In this document: one piece after another, positions 45,031-53,841 of the stretch | How the letters are laid out: every line of letters begins with the position of its first letter | How positions within the stretch are numbered: the first letter of the stretch is position 1 | Origin: Firmicutes bacterium ADurb.Bin153 | GTDB lineage: Bacteria; Bacillota; DTU025; MWDF01 | Assembly: GCA_002070415.1 (NCBI GenBank) | Contig: MWDF01000006.1 | Coordinates: 20,826-84,825, forward strand | Length of the DNA stretch: 64,000 nt | Direction: 5' to 3' | Made by a program: the position numbers and the translations under genes | Notes under the pieces: model-generated | What the model saw: only the letters and a program-made list of their open reading frames with translations | What the model was told of the DNA's origin: nothing | Database searches by the model: none

Positions 45031-45603
45031 ATGTCCAAGGCGACAATGGGCGGCAAGGTGATAAGGCTTGAGACCAAGGAACAGCTCAACGTCTACGTGA
45101 ACCCCACAAGGCAGCAGCTCATGAGGGCGCTGTCCATAGGCGGCAGGCCCATGACCGCAAAGGACCTTTCCGTGGAGATGGGAATCTCCCCCTCCTCGGT
45201 GCAGCACCACGTAAAGAAGCTGCTTGATCTGGGTGTCGTCGAGGTGGACCATACTGCGATTGTGAACGGGATCAGGGCTACCTACTACGCGCCGGTGGAA
45301 GCGGTCGTGCAGATATTCACGTCCTCAGGACGGGAAGACGAGCAGCGGGCCGTCACCATGTCACTTGTGAACAACGCCCTGACCGGTTTCATCTCAAGTA
45401 CCGAGGCCAGGATCGAAGCTGGCGTCCCCTATGAGCGCCTGCGCGATTTCGGCGACGTGCTTACCGGTTTCCTGTACCTTGCGGACAGCGAAAGAAGGGA
45501 GCTCTTCTCGATCATCGACAAGTACATCTGCGAGCACGATACCCCAAGGGAGGGGGCCAGGACGTGGGAATACGCCCTCGTCCTCTACGACGCTTCCAGG
45601 TGA
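45031..45603 (+). CDS. ArsR-type winged-helix transcriptional regulator
   Basis: The 190-residue product has an N-terminal winged helix (residues about 20-80) with MTAKDLSVEMGISPSSVQHH (20 residues) as the helix-turn-helix, and a C-terminal helical domain of about 100 residues. No metal-binding Cys motif is seen, so a metal sensor is unlikely. It is followed 7 bases later by an MFS transporter gene, and its own promoter is covered by two matching palindromes. It is likely a local repressor of an export system. Confidence 0.87.
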   Translation: MSKATMGGKVIRLETKEQLNVYVNPTRQQLMRALSIGGRPMTAKDLSVEMGISPSSVQHHVKKLLDLGVVEVDHTAIVNGIRATYYAPVEAVVQIFTSSGREDEQRAVTMSLVNNALTGFISSTEARIEAGVPYERLRDFGDVLTGFLYLADSERRELFSIIDKYICEHDTPREGARTWEYALVLYDASR

Positions 45604-45610
45604 CGGCCGG

Positions 45611-46813
45611 ATGACACCCGTACAGTGGGCGATCGCCTTCATCGACATGTTCTCGACCGGCCTTATGCAACCGGTCCTCAGCCTCCTGCTTCTAGGGCGC
45701 GGAGCGACCTTGTCTACGCTTCCGCTGCTGATATGCACATATTCCATGACCGTCTTCCTGTTCGAGTTCCCCAGCGGCGTCTTCGCGGACATGAAAGGGC
45801 GCAAGGCCGCCTTCGTCACTGCCACGGCGCTGAACGCGGCCTCCATGCCGCTTCTTATGCTGAGGCGCGATTTCCTGACGACCATGGTCGCCATGGTGCT
45901 GCTGGGATTGGGGAAGGCCTTCTCGTCCGGCAGCTACGACGCTCTTGTAATCGACGATTGCATCATGCGGCGCGGCAAGGGTTGGGCCAGGAAGGCTGCG
46001 TCACAGCTAGCGGTATGTCAGAGCCTGGGTATCTCTATCGGGGCGCTCTTCGGAGGTCTGCTGCCGGAGACGAAGGGCTTCACGGCGCATCTTGCGGTAC
46101 GGACGGTGCTGCTTCTTTCGGTCCTGGTCCTGTCAGCCCTGGCTGTCAAAGAGAGGCCTTCCGGTGGAAAGAAGCACACAAGGCTTAAGGGGCACCTTAT
46201 GGGCTGCGGTTCGCTGATAATGGAGAAACCGGTGATGATATACGCTTTCATGGGCGTTTTCGCCACAGGCGGGCTCATCCTCACGACGGAAGTGTACTGG
46301 CAGCCCTCGTACAAGCTGCTTTCAGACGCAGGCGGGCTGCGGCTTCTCGGCCTTATCAGCTTCCTCGGCTTCGGCGCCGCAGCGTTGGGAAACATGCTTG
46401 CCCACAAGCTTTCCATAAAGGACGGGTCCTTGGCGACAGGTTTCTTCCTCTCCAGGGCGGCGGTCGGCGCCCTGGCCGTCCTCCTTGCACTGCAGCGTTC
46501 ACCCGCCGGGTTCATCGCTGCGTACGGCATGGTCTATATGCTGCTGGGCTCCTCCGAGATCCTGGAGAAAGGGCTCATGAACGGCCTTGTCCCTTCCGAC
46601 AGGCGTGCCAGCATGCTGAGCCTGCTCTCGCTTGTAATGCAGGCCGGGGGCTTCCTGGCAAGCGGACTTGCGGGGCTTGTCGTCACCCGTATCGGCATCG
46701 GCGGGGTCTGGGCGGCCTGCGGGGCCTTCCTGGTCTGCATATGCGCGGCGCCCGCCATGATCCGGCCTTTGGCGTCCGCTCGGGCGGGCAATCAGACTAG
46801 AGCACGCCTTTAA
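45611..46813 (+). CDS. Major facilitator superfamily transporter
   Basis: About 400 residues with 12 predicted helices. The MFS signature between helices 2 and 3 is seen as FPSGVFADMKGRKAAFV (G-x-x-x-D-x-x-G-R-K). It starts at the ATG just after the regulator stop, with AGGTGA upstream; the longer open frame overlaps the regulator and is spurious. Substrate unknown; the pairing with a repressor suggests efflux of a drug or metabolite. Confidence 0.87.
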   Translation: MTPVQWAIAFIDMFSTGLMQPVLSLLLLGRGATLSTLPLLICTYSMTVFLFEFPSGVFADMKGRKAAFVTATALNAASMPLLMLRRDFLTTMVAMVLLGLGKAFSSGSYDALVIDDCIMRRGKGWARKAASQLAVCQSLGISIGALFGGLLPETKGFTAHLAVRTVLLLSVLVLSALAVKERPSGGKKHTRLKGHLMGCGSLIMEKPVMIYAFMGVFATGGLILTTEVYWQPSYKLLSDAGGLRLLGLISFLGFGAAALGNMLAHKLSIKDGSLATGFFLSRAAVGALAVLLALQRSPAGFIAAYGMVYMLLGSSEILEKGLMNGLVPSDRRASMLSLLSLVMQAGGFLASGLAGLVVTRIGIGGVWAACGAFLVCICAAPAMIRPLASARAGNQTRARL

Positions 46814-47015
46814 GGCGGCATCTTTTTAACAGTATCCTTTTTAGCTGCATCTATTCCGTCCGAAGGGCGTACTATCATCCGTCCCGCATTAATTGTTCAT
46901 TTACTGAAGGAATTTATCCGCCACGATAGAAATCATAAACGGACGATGCTGGCATGCTCCCGGGCGACATCGTCCGCTCGACGGTGATTCAAATAACGGT
47001 GAAAGGAGTGGGCAT

Positions 47016-47507
47016 ATGAGGAGGACACTTATCGCGCTCCTTGCGGTCTCTGTCGTACTCGTGCTCTCGGCTTCGGCGACGGCGAAGAACAACACGCTGA
47101 GCCTGACAGGCACATACGGCAGCACGATCTTCGGGCTGGAGTACGAAACGAGGTTCGGCAACTTCGGAATAGGCCTGGATACAGGATTCTTACTGGGCGC
47201 GCATCCAGCTGCGACGCCTTTCGCAATGAGGATAAACGGCCTGCTGCGGTATTACTTCAACCTTAGCCCTATGTTCAAGCCCTACATAAACCTCGCACCC
47301 GGCGTCTGGATGGTATTCCCCGTGACTCCAGAGGCGTTGCCCGTGGTATCGTACTTCGATATGCATGCTACGGCGGGACTTGAGTTCACACCGGGCAATT
47401 TCAGGATAGCAGCCGAGGCGGGATACGAGTTCTTCGTCCTGCCTTCGACCGCAGCGGGGGTTGCCGGGTGGTTCTTCTTCAAGGGGGCCGTCGGATACCG
47501 CTTCTAG
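47016..47507 (+). CDS. Small outer-membrane beta-barrel-like protein
   Basis: The 163-residue product has a signal peptide (RRTLIALLAVSVVLVLSASA) and then alternating hydrophobic strands rich in Gly, Phe and Tyr. It ends in VGYRF, the terminal aromatic signal of outer-membrane barrels. It is short enough for an 8-stranded barrel. Function unknown. An AAAGGAG site precedes the ATG, and a strong terminator follows. It supports a diderm envelope. Confidence 0.7.
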   Translation: MRRTLIALLAVSVVLVLSASATAKNNTLSLTGTYGSTIFGLEYETRFGNFGIGLDTGFLLGAHPAATPFAMRINGLLRYYFNLSPMFKPYINLAPGVWMVFPVTPEALPVVSYFDMHATAGLEFTPGNFRIAAEAGYEFFVLPSTAAGVAGWFFFKGAVGYRF

Positions 47508-47522
47508 GGCTTCCGTTCTGCG

Positions 47523-47550
47523 AAGGTGGGACTTCCAGGTCCCACCTTTT
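47523..47550 (+). terminator. Rho-independent terminator of the barrel-protein gene
   Basis: AAGGTGGGAC pairs perfectly with GTCCCACCTT (loop of six) and runs into TTTT. Confidence 0.85.
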
Positions 47551-47688
47551 GTATGCAAGCCGGGGCCTTACCCGGGATATCCCGACACTGCCTGAAAGAT
47601 GGAGCCGGCATCTTCGGCACTTTCGGCGACAGGATGCGACAAGATCCCATTCTTACTCGGCGGATCGACCTGGCGCCCCTGCCCCTCT

Positions 47689-48354
47689 TCATCCGGTTTT
47701 TGCGCCTTTGGCCGCGATGTAGGCTTCCTCGGCCGATTTGAGCAGCTCGATTACCTCGTCGTCCTCGGTCTGGCGGAAATCCTCATAATAAGAGCCGACG
47801 GCACCTAGGAAATTCGTCTCGATCAGCAGCGAGACTAGCTCATCGGCCTCCTCCGTAAGCCTTCGGGCGATCTCATAGGGCACGACCGGGACCGCGACAA
47901 TGATCCTCCCCGGGCGCTGGGCTTTCAATCCGCCTATCGCGGCTAGCATCGTAAGGCCCGTCGCTATGCCGTCATCGACAATGATACAGACCTTCCCCTC
48001 TGCCGGTTTCGGTGCGATCCCGCCGAGGAACTTCTCCCTGCGCCTTCTTATCTCGACGCGCTGGCGCTCGATTTCGGACTTCAGCCAGAGGGGGTCGACG
48101 TGCTCCACCTCCTCTTGGTTGCATATGGGGGGGCCGGTCTCGGTTACTGCGCATATGGCATACTCGGGATTCTGCGGGTGCCCGATCTTCCGCGGTATGA
48201 TGAGATCCAGCGGCGCTCCCAGCGCTTTTGCGATCTCGGCGCCAAGGACCACGCCTCCTCTTGGCAAGGCATATATGACGACGTCTTCTCCCTTGTATGC
48301 CTTCAAGGGCCCGGCAAGCCTGCTGCCAGCCTCCCGCCTGTCCTTAAAGCGCAT
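47689..48354 (-). CDS. Type I phosphoribosyltransferase-like protein
   Basis: The 221-residue protein has the PRPP-binding motif VCIIVDDGIATGLTMLAAI and the N-terminal YALPRGGVVLGAEIAKALGA (20 residues), the pattern of a widespread family of stand-alone PRTase-fold proteins, often annotated as predicted phosphoribosyltransferases. The acceptor base is unknown and no pathway context is given by neighbours. Confidence 0.82.
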   Translation of the reverse strand: MRFKDRREAGSRLAGPLKAYKGEDVVIYALPRGGVVLGAEIAKALGAPLDLIIPRKIGHPQNPEYAICAVTETGPPICNQEEVEHVDPLWLKSEIERQRVEIRRRREKFLGGIAPKPAEGKVCIIVDDGIATGLTMLAAIGGLKAQRPGRIIVAVPVVPYEIARRLTEEADELVSLLIETNFLGAVGSYYEDFRQTEDDEVIELLKSAEEAYIAAKGAKTG

Positions 48355-48654
48355 CGCCTCGGCCCCCTCTCAATGGCAATCATCCTGCAAACGGCTAGTT
48401 TACGCCGTCGGATTGCGCCAGATCCCGTAATTCAGATTCGCTGTTTGCCCTTTAGGTCATTCGCCTTTCGTCCGCGACCACCTTCATACGGCACCGGAAC
48501 CGTCCGGTGGCCGGTCCAATCGAGGACAGATGATGCCCTGTATGCGCCTTGGCGCCATTTGAAGCCGCCCCGATGTGTCTTCCATGTCATGCCGGGTATG
48601 CGGATTCCTGGATCGCCCTCCCGTCTTTCAGGGATGGCGCCTTGTTTGTTGATG
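48355..48654. other. Intergenic region between phosphoribosyltransferase and phosphoesterase genes
   Basis: About 300 bases with no gene. A 7-bp hairpin CACCGGA-ACCG-TCCGGTG lies at 48492-48509 without a T-run. No clear terminator follows the phosphoesterase operon. Confidence 0.3.
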
Positions 48655-50040
48655 TCATGGGAGTATCGAATAGGAGTACGCGACGGTGCCGTTGTCCGCC
48701 TTTCCCGCCCTTTGCCCCGTGCTTGATGCGACGTATTCTATCACCGCCCTGTCTGGGGACACGCTGACCCTTATGTGCCCTGGGGACGGCAGGAAGACCC
48801 CTTCTTTATAGCCGTATTCCCCAGGGAGCCTGAAATCCTTCGATCCGGGATTGCCCGGTTGCGGCACCAGCTGGTAAATAACGCCGTCCAGCTCCTGTTT
48901 CGCGAAGAAGTGGTCGTGCCCGTGGAAGAACACGTCTACTCCGTTCTCGGCCAGCACCTGGTGGATCGGCTTCTCCCAGCCGCTCCTCCTTGAATCGAAC
49001 CCGTAACTCCCGTCAGGATTGTACCCTCCCCATTCGAAGTACCCCGCGGCTTCTATCCCGCCCCTGCCGTCCTTGTCCAGGCCCCCGACCAGGTTATGGC
49101 AGAACACGAACTTGAAAACGGCATCACTCGCCACAAGTGTGCCCACGAGCCATTCGTACTGCTCCTTCCCCAGCGTATATTGCCAGTTGTCGGCCAGGCT
49201 GCCGGGCTTGCGGATTGTATACCAGAAGGGATCCAGCACCACGAAGATGGCATCCCCCCATTCCCAGGCGTAGTGTCCTCCTCTGAGGCCCGCGTACTTG
49301 TCCGCATCCTCGGACATCGAGTAGATGCCGCCCGGCGAAGGAGTGACGAAATACTTGTTCCTCGCATCGGAAGCCCAGACGGCAAGGTTCTCGCCCGTCT
49401 TGTTAAGGAGGAAGCCGTTTTCGCCCTCATGGTTCCCGTTTACCAGCATCACCGGTACGAAACCCCCGATCATCTCGAAGAATGACCTCTCCTCCAGGTA
49501 TCTGTCCCGAACGGCTTCCTCGCTCTTTGCGAACTTCTCCGTCATGAAGGTGTCGCCGAGGTCCATGTGGAAATCCGGCCCGTCACCCAGGATGTTCTTC
49601 AGCGTGTTCGCATACAGGGCATCATCGGTGAGCGCGTCCCTGTGGGAATCGGACTGCACCGTGAAGACGAAGGAGGACCCCTTCCGCCTCTGGGTGCGGA
49701 AGGCGCCTTCCATGGCGGCGTAGGTTTGATCGCCGCCGGAAAGGACGACCCCGTACGAGTACTCCTCGTCCGGGGCGAGGGCCTCCAGCCTGATCTCGAT
49801 GACCTCCCCCCGCAAAGCCCGGTACGTCGGCGTCGTTGCCTGGCGTGCGCCGGAAACGCCGTACTCGACGCGAAGCGCCGCGTCCTCTTCCGGGATTACC
49901 TGCACCTTTGCGTAAGTGTCCCCGACGTCGCCCACCAGCACGCGCAGGACCGGGGCCTTACCGCGTACGGCACCCGCCACGGACAGGACAAGGACCGCCA
50001 GCATCGCAAACATCAAGCATCGGAGCTTGTGATCTGTCAT
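48655..50040 (-). CDS. Secreted metallophosphoesterase (purple-acid-phosphatase-like)
   Basis: About 461 residues: signal peptide, an N-terminal fibronectin/PAP-N-like domain, then a calcineurin-like phosphoesterase with VQSDSH, DLGDTFM, LVNGNHEGEN, FCHNLVGG and FFHGHDHFF, giving the dinuclear metal ligands. The first motif is DSH, consistent with the D-x-H pattern. The ATG at 50040 follows GAGGTG; an ATG five codons earlier is possible. It is the last of three minus-strand genes and is a paralogue of its upstream neighbour. Confidence 0.85.
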   Translation of the reverse strand: MTDHKLRCLMFAMLAVLVLSVAGAVRGKAPVLRVLVGDVGDTYAKVQVIPEEDAALRVEYGVSGARQATTPTYRALRGEVIEIRLEALAPDEEYSYGVVLSGGDQTYAAMEGAFRTQRRKGSSFVFTVQSDSHRDALTDDALYANTLKNILGDGPDFHMDLGDTFMTEKFAKSEEAVRDRYLEERSFFEMIGGFVPVMLVNGNHEGENGFLLNKTGENLAVWASDARNKYFVTPSPGGIYSMSEDADKYAGLRGGHYAWEWGDAIFVVLDPFWYTIRKPGSLADNWQYTLGKEQYEWLVGTLVASDAVFKFVFCHNLVGGLDKDGRGGIEAAGYFEWGGYNPDGSYGFDSRRSGWEKPIHQVLAENGVDVFFHGHDHFFAKQELDGVIYQLVPQPGNPGSKDFRLPGEYGYKEGVFLPSPGHIRVSVSPDRAVIEYVASSTGQRAGKADNGTVAYSYSILP

Positions 50041-50051
50041 ATGCCACCTCT

Positions 50052-51572
50052 TCATTCCTTTGCGAATAGGGTGTATGAGTGGACCACTTCATCGTTCATG
50101 ATTTCCCCGGACATCGAATCTATCCTCGATGCGATGTAATCCAGGGTCACGGCATCGGGGGCCACGGTAACGCGCACATGCCCCGGGCCGGCGAGCTTGG
50201 TTTCGGCCTCGTATGCACTGGCGAAATAGAGCGTCCGGTAGGGGTCGGCGGGAAGAGGAAGTGTCTGGTAGGTCACGCCGTCCAGCTCCTGCCTCACGAA
50301 TACGTGGTCGTGCCCCTGGAAGAATATGGTCACGCCGTTTTCGGCCATGAGCTCGTGTATGGGCATCCCCCATCCCGGCCTCTTCTCAGCGAACTCCCAT
50401 TTCCCGTTCTTCCCGTAACCGCCCCATTCATACAGGCTCGCAAGGTCCGTGCCGCCCCTTCCGAATCCCAGCACGTGGTGGGTGAACACGAACTTGTACT
50501 TCGATGTGCTCTCTTCGAGGGTCTTCTTCAGCCATGCGTACTGATTGTCGTCTATGGTCTTAAGCCACGGGTCGCCGTTCTTGTCCCCGCCGGCAAGCGA
50601 CGTGTCCACCGGGATCATAGAATGCCAGTAGTAGTCGATCACGACGAACAGGGCATCCCCCCAGGTGAAAGCGAAATAGTCCCTCAGAAGGCCGATGTGT
50701 TCCACATATTCGGGATCCCCCGAGTAGAAGGCATCGGGCGCGGGTTGCGGGAAGTACGCGTTCCTGGCGTTCTGTCCCCACACCGCGGGGTTGTCCGCCC
50801 TGCCGTCGATCAGGTACCTCGCCGTATTCTCGTGGTTGCCGTTGACTATGAACAAGGGGGAGCTGTTGCCTATGACACCGAGGTACCTCCTCTGTTCGAG
50901 GTACAGGCCCTCCACACCCTCTTGCGTGATCTTCCCAAGCTTCTCGATGCTGAAATCGTCCCCCGAAGTAAGGTAGAAATCCGGGTCGTATTCCCTGGCA
51001 TTCTGCATGGTCCTCATGTAAAGGGCGGGGTCGAACTGCTGCGGTCGCTCGGGGTGGGAGTCTCCCTGGACTCCGAAGGTGAATGTGCTCCCCTCGGACC
51101 TCTGTGTCATGAAAGTGCCCGAATCGGCGGGTTTGAAATCCGTGTCTGACGCGCTTTTGTACATGAGCCCGTAATAGTACCTGGTGTCTTTTTCCAGCCC
51201 TTCGATCGGGATCTCGTGGGGCTTTCCTCCTCCCAGGAGGGCCGTCTCGGTCCTAAGGACCTGCTGCGAGCCTTCGGCCCGGTACTCGACGTATGCGAGC
51301 ACCTCCTCGCCCGGCACCACGCTGACCACGACGCTCCTGTCCGTCGGACGGGCCACGATGCAAGGTGCGAGGAAGGCCCCCCCGGTGATGGCGCGATAGT
51401 CCGAAGCTGGCCGACTTGTATCGGACACGCCGCCACCTGCCGCGCCGGCCTTCTTATCTTTTGCCGGGGGCGCTTCCATGGCCGGCACCGCCTGACATGC
51501 GGCCAGGACGAGCAAGCCTATAAGCAACACCGCCGATACCGTATAGGCCCTGTTTTTCGCTACGTACTTCAT
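50052..51572 (-). CDS. Metallophosphoesterase lipoprotein (paralogue of the next gene)
   Basis: The 506-residue product has a lipoprotein signal ending VLAAC-Q. A PAP-N-like domain, then VQGDSHPE, LTSGDDFS, IVNGNHENT, VFTHHVLGFG and FFQGHDHVF follow, with the same layout as the downstream gene at 48655-50040. The two are 11 bases apart and probably arose by tandem duplication. Candidate substrates are phosphomonoesters or diesters; export to the envelope suggests phosphate scavenging, which is inference. Confidence 0.85.
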   Translation of the reverse strand: MKYVAKNRAYTVSAVLLIGLLVLAACQAVPAMEAPPAKDKKAGAAGGGVSDTSRPASDYRAITGGAFLAPCIVARPTDRSVVVSVVPGEEVLAYVEYRAEGSQQVLRTETALLGGGKPHEIPIEGLEKDTRYYYGLMYKSASDTDFKPADSGTFMTQRSEGSTFTFGVQGDSHPERPQQFDPALYMRTMQNAREYDPDFYLTSGDDFSIEKLGKITQEGVEGLYLEQRRYLGVIGNSSPLFIVNGNHENTARYLIDGRADNPAVWGQNARNAYFPQPAPDAFYSGDPEYVEHIGLLRDYFAFTWGDALFVVIDYYWHSMIPVDTSLAGGDKNGDPWLKTIDDNQYAWLKKTLEESTSKYKFVFTHHVLGFGRGGTDLASLYEWGGYGKNGKWEFAEKRPGWGMPIHELMAENGVTIFFQGHDHVFVRQELDGVTYQTLPLPADPYRTLYFASAYEAETKLAGPGHVRVTVAPDAVTLDYIASRIDSMSGEIMNDEVVHSYTLFAKE

Positions 51573-51586
51573 CCCAGCTCCTCCGC

Positions 51587-53005
51587 CTATTTCCTGACCT
51601 GGTTCTTGGGCTGCCTTTCGCCGCCTAAGCCGAAACCCTCAGGTATCTGGTATCTGCCTGCTTCTTCGGGCACTTCTCCTATCCCGAAGAAGTAGTCCGC
51701 TGAAGGCAGTACGGGCATAGCGATCGGGTTCGAGAACAGGAAGGCGCCTTCAGGGAGGGTACCGTCCCCTCTTAGTTCCAGGAGTTCCTTCCTTTGCCCG
51801 TCCGTAAGGGTCCCGTTGACGGCGGCGAACGCTTCCGCATACAGCGCCGACATCATCCCGTCAAGCCATCCGTACCGGCCCACCAGCTCATAGACCTTCT
51901 GCTTGTCGATGCCCTGCCCTGACACCGCATTCCTCAGCTCGGCGGACACTTGTCGCCTGATGAGCGCGGCCTCCTCGAGGTAGGGCCTCTGCAGGTCGAT
52001 CAGCTTGGTTATCATAAGCTTCTGCTTCGCGTCAAGTATGTCGAGGAAGCCCTCGCCGCTGTCTCCGGTCGTGCTCGTGCTTATGAAGTAGTCCGGGTTG
52101 TTCATCGCCGGCAGGTCCTTCATGTAGAAGCCGCCGAAGTACGTGCCGTGCCTTTCCGGGCAGAAGTACACATCGGGGTCGAGCCCGCCTTTGTACCATG
52201 AGAACAGCTCGCTTGCGTATGTCATGAGGGCGACGAACTCGGCCTGCCCCATGCTCTGCTTCAAGGCGCCGTCCTCCGGCACCTGCGGCCAGGTGGAAGA
52301 ATCATCGAAGGCCATCTTCGAAAGGTACGATTCTTGCTCGTCGGTGAATGAGCGGATTACCTCGCCCACGACGACCGCCCTGTTATAGCTCAGCTCGGCG
52401 TCGAAGTAGTAGAGATTCCGCACGTATTCGGCGACCGCCTCCGGTTCCAGCCCGTCGGCTCCCGAGGGCACCCTGCCTTCGAGGCGCCTTCTGAAGGCGT
52501 CCATGAGGGGGAAGCGGTTATAGGCGAACCTTGTGTACAGCGGCGCTTGCGTCCTTGCAAGGCCGATGAGCTTTCCGATCTGCTCCTCGTCGAGTATGTG
52601 CAGGACATTGTTGGCCACCTTGCTGAGGAAAGTGGTGTTGTGGCCGTATCCTGCGATATCGATGTCCCTCATGTACTGGAAGCCGAAGAAGTCCGCCACT
52701 TTCCCAGGGGGCATGAAGGAATCGGCGCCGGCGTTGCCCGTTATGAACGCAAGTCCGCTGAAGGCGATGGTATTAAGCTGCGCCTTATCGCTCATCGCCT
52801 GGGACAGCGAATACTTCTCCGCCTCCTGTCCGGTTTTCCTGTCGCCTGCCGCCGGTTGCGGCTTGGCAGGTTCCTTCGGAGCAGGCGGGGCTTCGGCGCT
52901 CGTTTCCGCAAGGCACGCCGTAGGATGGCAGGCGATGGCGAACAAGACGGCCCCTATCGCCAGCAAGGCAAGTGCCAAGAAGGTTCTCGCTTTTAGATCT
53001 CTCAT
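51587..53005 (-). CDS. Exported protein of unknown function, first gene of the phosphoesterase operon
   Basis: The roughly 472-residue product has a signal peptide (RTFLALALLAIGAVLFAIAC with a possible lipobox Cys). A Pro/Ala-rich linker (APPAPKEPAKPQPAAGDRKT, 20 residues) leads into a helical body. Two LTxxQ-like spots (SFTDEQESY and GTLTDGQRKELLEL) faintly recall Spy/CpxP proteins, but I would not assign that family. The ATG at 53005 has a perfect GGAGGTGAT site. It is 14 bases from the next gene and divergent from a two-component system, which may control it. Confidence 0.65.
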   Translation of the reverse strand: MRDLKARTFLALALLAIGAVLFAIACHPTACLAETSAEAPPAPKEPAKPQPAAGDRKTGQEAEKYSLSQAMSDKAQLNTIAFSGLAFITGNAGADSFMPPGKVADFFGFQYMRDIDIAGYGHNTTFLSKVANNVLHILDEEQIGKLIGLARTQAPLYTRFAYNRFPLMDAFRRRLEGRVPSGADGLEPEAVAEYVRNLYYFDAELSYNRAVVVGEVIRSFTDEQESYLSKMAFDDSSTWPQVPEDGALKQSMGQAEFVALMTYASELFSWYKGGLDPDVYFCPERHGTYFGGFYMKDLPAMNNPDYFISTSTTGDSGEGFLDILDAKQKLMITKLIDLQRPYLEEAALIRRQVSAELRNAVSGQGIDKQKVYELVGRYGWLDGMMSALYAEAFAAVNGTLTDGQRKELLELRGDGTLPEGAFLFSNPIAMPVLPSADYFFGIGEVPEEAGRYQIPEGFGLGGERQPKNQVRK

Positions 53006-53148
53006 ATGATCACCTCCGAGGATCGGTTGATATCCCTTCACCGAGTAGTCTAGCCCGCTATTGTGAAATCCGCGTGAAAAGCAGATTGTGGTATTACAAT
53101 ATTCATATACTGCGATTATAGTAACGGCTCCGCTCGCCGGGCCTGGAG

Positions 53149-53841
53149 GTGGGACGACTGGCAATCAAGGTGCTCATAGCGGACGACGATCCAGCGTACA
53201 GGGATTTGGTGTCGGATATCGTAAGCAAGCAGGGCTACGAGCCTGTGCTTGCCGCCGACGGCGACGAGGCGCTGGAGGCGCTGTGGTCGAGAAACGACAT
53301 CGGCCTTGTCATACTCGACGTCATGATGCCGGGACCGGACGGCTGGGAAGTGCTTAAGATCATAAGGGAAAGGTCCGACGTCCCGATAATCATGCTGACC
53401 GCCCTGGACGATGAGAGGCATGAGATCCACGGCCTCAAAGGAGGGGCGAACGACTACGTCTCCAAGCCTTTCAGCTACGAGCTCTTCGTAGCGAGGATAA
53501 ACACGGCGTTAAGGGCGTCGATAAAGAAAAAGAGCGCGGTGATAGACGACGGCGGCATACTCGTCGAGCAGGACGCACGGAAAGTAAGCGTAGATGGAAG
53601 GCAGGTACAGCTTAACAGGAAGGAGTACGACCTGCTGGTCTACTTCCTGCAGAACGGAAGGACCGTGCTGTCCAGGGACAGGCTGATCGACGACGTGTGG
53701 GGCCTGGATTTCGAAGGCGACGTAAGGACGGTGGACACCCACGTAAAGACGCTAAGGGCCAAGCTCGGAGGGCACGGCGAGCGCATAAGGACCGTATGGG
53801 GCTGCGGCTACAGCATGGAAACGGAAAGTGATAAACGATGA
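53149..53841 (+). CDS. OmpR-family response regulator
   Basis: A receiver domain with DDD acidic pocket (LIADDDPAY), phospho-acceptor Asp57 in LVILDVMMPGPDGWE and Lys in YVSKPFSYE is followed by a winged-helix Trans_reg_C domain with VDTHVKTLRAKLGGHGERIR (20 residues). The open frame starts at a GTG inside the GGAGG site, so translation may really begin at the CTG at 53158; no ATG is available nearby. The kinase gene overlaps its end by ATGA. Confidence 0.9.
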   Translation: MGRLAIKVLIADDDPAYRDLVSDIVSKQGYEPVLAADGDEALEALWSRNDIGLVILDVMMPGPDGWEVLKIIRERSDVPIIMLTALDDERHEIHGLKGGANDYVSKPFSYELFVARINTALRASIKKKSAVIDDGGILVEQDARKVSVDGRQVQLNRKEYDLLVYFLQNGRTVLSRDRLIDDVWGLDFEGDVRTVDTHVKTLRAKLGGHGERIRTVWGCGYSMETESDKR